Source: Amycolatopsis echigonensis | Lineage (GTDB): Bacteria > Actinomycetota > Actinomycetes > Mycobacteriales > Pseudonocardiaceae | DNA: 43,291 nucleotides | Assembly: GCF_014174495.1 (NCBI RefSeq) | Contig: NZ_JACJHR010000076.1 | Coordinates: 1 to 43,291 of the forward strand | Reading direction: 5' to 3' | Shown here: positions 39,511 through 43,291 of the stretch, one piece after another | Layout of the letters: every line of letters begins with the position of its first letter | Numbering within the stretch: the first letter of the stretch is position 1 | Notes under the pieces: generated by a model | The model's input: the letters and a program-made list of their open reading frames with translations, nothing else | Told to the model about the DNA's origin: nothing | Databases searched by the model: none | Program-made: the position numbers and the translations under genes

Positions 39511-40925
39511 CGAAGGGTCCCTTCGGCGTTATCGGTGGCGCGCACCGGGTTTTCCGGCACTGCCGAGGCGGGTTCGCTGGGGGCTCCGGTCCGCGCGGAC
39601 AGTGTTTCCAATGGGCGTTTTCCGGTGTGCGGCCCGAAGATCGCGATCGCCAGCGCGACGATCAGCCAGCAGGCCGCGATGTACACGAACACCGCCTGGT
39701 ACCCGAGCCCGGCGAAGATGGACGCGACGAGCATCGGGCCGAAGATGTTCGCCAGGCGCCCGGTTCCGTACACCAGCCCGTGGCCGGCGTTGCGCAGTCC
39801 GGTGGGGAAAAGCTCGGGGCTGTAGGCGTAGAGAAGCGTGGCGAAGGTCTGGATCAGGAGATTGACGCAGAATCCGAAGACAACGATCGCCACCGGGTTG
39901 AAGGTCAGGCCGTAGGCCAGCCCGCTCGCCGCGGTGGCCAGGGCCGCGATCACGAGCGGAAGCTTGCGTCCGAGCCGGTCGGTCACCGGCCAGGCGAGCA
40001 GTGCGCCGGGGACCGCGCCGATCGTGGTGAGGGCGGAGAACCCGAGCGATTTGGCCACGCTGAAGCCGTGCTGCGTCAGGAGAGTGGGCACCCAGGCGAC
40101 GAAACCGTAGAAGCCGAGGGTCTGGAAAATCCAGACGACCGCGAGGAACAAGGTGGTGCGGCCGTACGGGCTCTTGAACAGCTGCCGGTAGCCGCCGGGG
40201 CTCGCCGGAGTACTCGGCCCGGCCGGGACTTCGGCGAGCGGGGGCAGCGGCCCGGCCCGCTGCTCCAGCTTCTCGAGGACGGCCTCGGCCGCGGGCTGCC
40301 GGCCCTTGTGGACGAGCCAGCGCGGGCTTTCGGGCAGCGCCGCGAGCGCGGGAATGGCCAGCAACGCGGCCGAGCCGAGAACGAAGACCAGCCGCCAGGC
40401 ACCGGATCCCAGCGGGACGATGCCGCGCGCCGAGAACGACATGAACGGGATGCCGGCGAGACCGACGGCCATCACGGCCGACTGCATCCGGCCGCGTCGC
40501 GCGGCGGGCATGACCTCGGAGATGTAGGTGGTCGCGGCAACGACCATCGCCGACAGGCCGACTCCGGTCAGAAAGCGGAAGACGACGAAGGTCGGCACGT
40601 TGACCCCGGCCGCGTTGACCAAGGAGAACAGCGAGAACAACGAGGTCGAACAGAGCAGGGCCCGTTTGCGGCCGATGAGGTCCGAGACCCGCCCGCCGAA
40701 CGCCGCGCCGACCGCCATGCCCAGGAACGCCGCCGAGGTGACGACCGCGATGTCCCCGACGGAGAAGCCGAGGTGCTTGACCAGCGCCGGCGCGACGTAG
40801 GCGAAGGTGTTGAGGTCGCCGAACTCGAACAGGAACACGAAGGCCAGCGTGGCCAGGGCGAATTTGTGGGCTCTGGTGATCGGGAGACGGTCCAGGCGGG
40901 CGGCCGTCGTGAAGGGCGTGAGCAC
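39507..40925 (-). CDS. MFS symporter for an organic or aromatic acid
   Basis: A 472-residue 12-helix major facilitator of the sugar/aromatic-acid porter type. Motif A between helices 2 and 3 is GGRVSDLIGRKRALL. A further set, RFLTGVGLSAMVVAATTYISEVMPAARRGRMQS (helices 4-5) and WPVTDRLGRKLPLV (helices 8-9), is characteristic of AAHS/MHS acid:H+ symporters. The GTG at 40925 has AAGGAGG six bases upstream; the open frame upstream belongs to the opposite-phase shadow of the isomerase gene. Its stop overlaps the flavoprotein start by 4 bp. In the Salmonella tcu operon the MFS symporter TcuC imports tricarballylate, and this gene likely plays that role here. Confidence 0.88.
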   Translation of the reverse strand: MLTPFTTAARLDRLPITRAHKFALATLAFVFLFEFGDLNTFAYVAPALVKHLGFSVGDIAVVTSAAFLGMAVGAAFGGRVSDLIGRKRALLCSTSLFSLFSLVNAAGVNVPTFVVFRFLTGVGLSAMVVAATTYISEVMPAARRGRMQSAVMAVGLAGIPFMSFSARGIVPLGSGAWRLVFVLGSAALLAIPALAALPESPRWLVHKGRQPAAEAVLEKLEQRAGPLPPLAEVPAGPSTPASPGGYRQLFKSPYGRTTLFLAVVWIFQTLGFYGFVAWVPTLLTQHGFSVAKSLGFSALTTIGAVPGALLAWPVTDRLGRKLPLVIAALATAASGLAYGLTFNPVAIVVFGFCVNLLIQTFATLLYAYSPELFPTGLRNAGHGLVYGTGRLANIFGPMLVASIFAGLGYQAVFVYIAACWLIVALAIAIFGPHTGKRPLETLSARTGAPSEPASAVPENPVRATDNAEGTLR

Positions 40926-40996
40926 TTCTATCCTCCTTGATAGACGTGGCGTCCCGGTGGCGGGATCGAACGGGCAGGCGGCCGCGGGCGCGCCTT

Positions 40997-42181
40997 TCAG
41001 AGTGACACCGCGAGTTCGGCAGTGGCAGGGGGATGAACGTCGGGTTGGCGCCGCGCCGGGCGCGGACGGTCCGAGATCGGGATGTGCACGACGGCCGTCG
41101 CGAGCCTTCGGGCCGCTCGGCGCAACGAAACCGCTTCGACCTCCCGAGGGGAGGAGCGGTTCCACGCGACCTCGACCACGCCGGCGAGGGTCCCGATCCG
41201 CAACGACTGGCGGTCGTCCCCGACGCGTGCGTGCACGACGCTCCCGCGCCTCGCGGCCGCGACCGCCACCGCCACGGCCGAGGTCAGCCCGATCGCGGGG
41301 TGCGCGGCGTGCATGGAGAGCATGCGCACCGCGATGTCGTAATCCTGCGCCCGGACCAGCTTCCCGCTGGCAGTCCGGTAGTCCGCCGCGGGGCCGACCA
41401 CGCCGGTCTTCGGCACCGCATGAGGCACCGGTCCGCCGGGCGGCACCAACCCGTGCCGGACCGCGCCTTCCGCACGGAAGGCGGTCAGCATGGGCAGCCG
41501 CTCGGCGATCTCGTCGGCGTTCTCGGTGGCGGTCATCGCCACGCTGGGTGCGTCGATCAGGATCGCGGGCGCTCCGGCGGCGACAAGGCTCGCCTCGGCG
41601 GTCGTTCCGCCCGCGCTGACGATCTGACTGGGGCGGCGAGTCGGGAACGAACGGTCGAGATCGAACGGCCCGCGGAACGCGAGTTCCACGTCCACGCCGC
41701 CCGATTCGACGCCCGGCACGAGGGCCTCGCCGGTCCGCGGCGCACGGCCGCCCGGGGTGGCGACCGCGGTCTGCAGGATGGCGCCGGTGTTGAGATTGCG
41801 CAGCCGCACGGTCGTCACGTCGCCCTCGACCGCGACAAGTCCTTCCTGCACCGCGTAAAGGCCGACGGCGGTGGCGCAGTTCCCGCAGTTGCTGCCCCAT
41901 TCGACGCCCCGTTCGGCGATCCCCACCTGGCCGAAGAGGTAGTCGACGTCGGCGCCCGGACTCGTCGAACGGGAGACGACCGCGGCCTTCGACGTGGTCG
42001 ACGTCGCTCCGCCGACCCCGTCGATCTGCCGGAGATCGCCCGAGCCGAAAGCGTTCGCCAGCACGACGTCGAGATCGAGCGGCAAGGCCGCCACCGCGTC
42101 CGCGGCGAAGATCCAGCATTTGCTGGTGCCGCCCCGCATCCACGCGCCCGGCAAGTCGACTGTGCCCGCTGTGGGATCCAC
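40997..42181 (-). CDS. PrpF-family isomerase (methylaconitate/oxalomesaconate isomerase-like)
   Basis: A 394-residue PrpF-fold enzyme. Family motifs: PGAWMRGGTSKCWIF at the start (residues about 11-25), GVGGATSTTSKAAVVSRS, VEWGSNCGNCATAVGLYAV with the conserved cysteines, and MLSMHAAHPAIGLTSAVAVAVAA near the C-terminus. These enzymes move a double bond or isomerise cis/trans in unsaturated tricarboxylates (2-methylaconitate, aconitate, 4-oxalomesaconate). The GTG at 42181 was chosen because AAGGAG lies six bases before it; a longer frame from 42226 would contain that ribosome site inside the gene. It lies 71 bp upstream of the symporter gene on the same strand. With a TcuA-like oxidase, a cis/trans-aconitate isomerisation step is a sensible guess. 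Confidence 0.85.
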   Translation of the reverse strand: MDPTAGTVDLPGAWMRGGTSKCWIFAADAVAALPLDLDVVLANAFGSGDLRQIDGVGGATSTTSKAAVVSRSTSPGADVDYLFGQVGIAERGVEWGSNCGNCATAVGLYAVQEGLVAVEGDVTTVRLRNLNTGAILQTAVATPGGRAPRTGEALVPGVESGGVDVELAFRGPFDLDRSFPTRRPSQIVSAGGTTAEASLVAAGAPAILIDAPSVAMTATENADEIAERLPMLTAFRAEGAVRHGLVPPGGPVPHAVPKTGVVGPAADYRTASGKLVRAQDYDIAVRMLSMHAAHPAIGLTSAVAVAVAAARRGSVVHARVGDDRQSLRIGTLAGVVEVAWNRSSPREVEAVSLRRAARRLATAVVHIPISDRPRPARRQPDVHPPATAELAVSL

Positions 42182-42277
42182 CTCGAACTCCTTTGGTTGC
42201 TGGCTTCCCGAGCAAGCGTGCGACACCGCGTCGGTTCAAACCAGCTAAAGTTGCTCAAGGTGGCTTAAGCTGAGCTG

Positions 42278-42283
42278 TAGGCT
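42278..42283 (+). promoter_or_regulatory. -10 box for a probably leaderless lysR transcript
   Basis: TAGGCT ends six bases before ATG 42290, putting the expected start of transcription at the start codon; there is no ribosome site. The palindrome GCTTAAGC at 42263-42270 lies just upstream and could be part of a LysR site controlling both divergent genes. Confidence 0.4.
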
Positions 42284-42289
42284 GTCGGG

Positions 42290-43204
42290 ATGAGGATGGA
42301 CATCCGGCGGATGCTCGTGCTGGTCGAGGTTTCCCGCGCGGGCTCGCTGACCGCGGCGGCGGAGAGCCTCAGCTACACGGTTTCCGCGGTTTCCCAGCAG
42401 ATCGGGCAGCTGGAGGACGAGGCGGGGCAACCGCTGATCGAGCGCCGGCCGCGGGGCGTGACGCTCACCGAGGCCGGCCGCGCCGTGGTGCGCCACGCGG
42501 AGAAGATCGAGCGGATCGTGTCAGCGGCCCACGAGGAACTGCGCGACCTCGCCGGGCTCAACACCGGGACGCTGCGGCTCGGCACGGTCCCGACGGTGAC
42601 CGAATCGTTCCTGCCGACGGCGATCTCCGCGTTCCGCGAGCATCATCCCGGCGTGGACCTGCGCGTCCACAGCGCCCAGCTCTCCGGCCTCGAACATCTC
42701 CTCGAATCGCGCGAGATCGAACTGGCCATCACCTGGGACCGCGAGCGGCCCGCCGACGAGCCCGGGAAAAGCCTGACGAGCGAACTGATCTTCCGCGATC
42801 CGAACGTGCTGCTAGTGCCGTCCAGCCACCCTCTGGCCGAGCGGTCGTCGGTCCGGATGGAAGAGCTCCGGCACGAGCCGTGGATCATCCGCACCTCGCC
42901 CAACGTCCTGGCGCTGCTCAACGCGGCCTGCGAGGCGGCGGGCTTCGACCCGATCGTCAGCTTCGAAGCGCGCAGCTACCAGGAAGCACAGGCGATGGTC
43001 GCGGTCGGCATGGGCATCGCGCTGGTGCCCCGGCTGTCGCTTTACAGCCTGCGCAACGACATCCGGGTCCTCGCCGCCATCTCGCCGCGCCCGCCGAGCC
43101 GCCGGATCGTGCTCGCCCACCGGCGCGGGGAACGGCTTTCCCCCGCCGGATCGGCGATGCGGAAACTGCTGATCGAGACCGGCCGGAACTGGACGCCCGC
43201 GTAG
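42290..43204 (+). CDS. LysR-family transcriptional regulator
   Basis: A 304-residue regulator. The N-terminal winged helix-turn-helix reads MDIRRMLVLVEVSRAGSLTAAAESLSYTVSAVSQQIGQLEDEAGQPLIERRPRGVTLTEAGRAVVRHAEKI (about residues 3-73), standard for LysR. The substrate-binding domain follows (LRLGTVPTVTESFLPTAISAFREHHPGVDLRV; VLLVPSSHPLAERSSV; MVAVGMGIALVPRLS). ATG 42290 or 42296 are both possible; the promoter position favours 42290. It is divergent from the isomerase-symporter-flavoprotein operon, as TcuR is in the tcu system, and should activate it when the acid is present. After its stop, 43205-43291 holds nothing I can identify. Confidence 0.92.
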   Translation: MRMDIRRMLVLVEVSRAGSLTAAAESLSYTVSAVSQQIGQLEDEAGQPLIERRPRGVTLTEAGRAVVRHAEKIERIVSAAHEELRDLAGLNTGTLRLGTVPTVTESFLPTAISAFREHHPGVDLRVHSAQLSGLEHLLESREIELAITWDRERPADEPGKSLTSELIFRDPNVLLVPSSHPLAERSSVRMEELRHEPWIIRTSPNVLALLNAACEAAGFDPIVSFEARSYQEAQAMVAVGMGIALVPRLSLYSLRNDIRVLAAISPRPPSRRIVLAHRRGERLSPAGSAMRKLLIETGRNWTPA

Positions 43205-43291
43205 CTTCGGCCTCGGCGGAAACGGAGTGTCCGCGGGCCCTGCTGGGGTTTCCCCGGCGCGGTGGAGGTCCGTGAGGGGAACCCCGAGGGA

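Overview
The window is about 43 kb of very GC-rich DNA with strong GC-ending codon bias, many GTG and some TTG starts, and frequent 4-bp ATGA/GTGA gene overlaps. This is typical of an actinomycete. The near full-length match by eye to the guaiacol O-demethylase GcoAB of Amycolatopsis makes an Amycolatopsis-like member of the Pseudonocardiaceae most likely. This is an inference from gene content; no search was run. Almost everything here is catabolic: small-molecule uptake and oxidation modules, each with its own regulator.

Region by region. (1) 1-10.5 kb: a leftward group of an amino-acid/amine permease (APC), a DAO-type flavin oxidase, an unknown membrane protein and a 14-helix MFS exporter. 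It faces a TetR regulator and a rightward operon of a Baeyer-Villiger monooxygenase, a LipR-like esterase and a flavin amine oxidase. One 24-bp repeated operator occurs at the exporter promoter, before tetR, before the monooxygenase operon and at the extreme left edge, so it looks like a small TetR regulon. (2) 10.5-14.1 kb: two modules, each a TetR gene divergent from a quinone-oxidoreductase-like MDR enzyme with clear palindromic operators between them. (3) 14.1-14.5 kb: three tandem copies of a 134-bp non-coding repeat. (4) 14.6-17.9 kb: gcoA (P450) and gcoB (three-domain reductase) with a divergent AraC-type activator, for O-demethylation of guaiacol-type lignin aromatics. (5) 18.2-21.1 kb: the most unusual segment. 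Two tRNA-shaped RNAs lie 15 nt apart, directly upstream of an unrecognised 758-residue protein gene, which is followed by two small ORFs with chained 4-bp overlaps. (6) 21.2-30.1 kb: an L-arabinose locus (araB, araD, araA, then a ChvE-like binding protein, a double-domain ATPase and a permease) with a LacI-type regulator and two matching operators. (7) 30.2-35.5 kb: an IclR regulator divergent from a DUF1177 protein, an NCS1 permease, an M20 hydrolase and a peptidase E, a coherent but unassigned catabolic operon ending in a strong terminator. (8) 35.6-35.9 kb: eleven degenerate 25-bp tandem repeats. (9) 36.0-38.0 kb: an ACS-family MFS transporter and a MarR regulator behind a promoter that overlaps an inverted repeat. 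(10) 38.0-43.2 kb: a TcuA-like flavoprotein, an MFS symporter and a PrpF-like isomerase, with a divergent LysR regulator, probably for a tricarboxylate such as tricarballylate or an aconitate isomer.

The best candidate for an undescribed system is region 5. The two RNAs keep every tRNA stem through compensatory changes. They nevertheless have features unlike translational tRNAs: U at the discriminator, a C1-G72 pair, no encoded CCA, and a tyrosine anticodon on a body without the long variable arm of bacterial tRNA-Tyr. They are apparently transcribed as leaders of a large, probably helical protein of unknown function.
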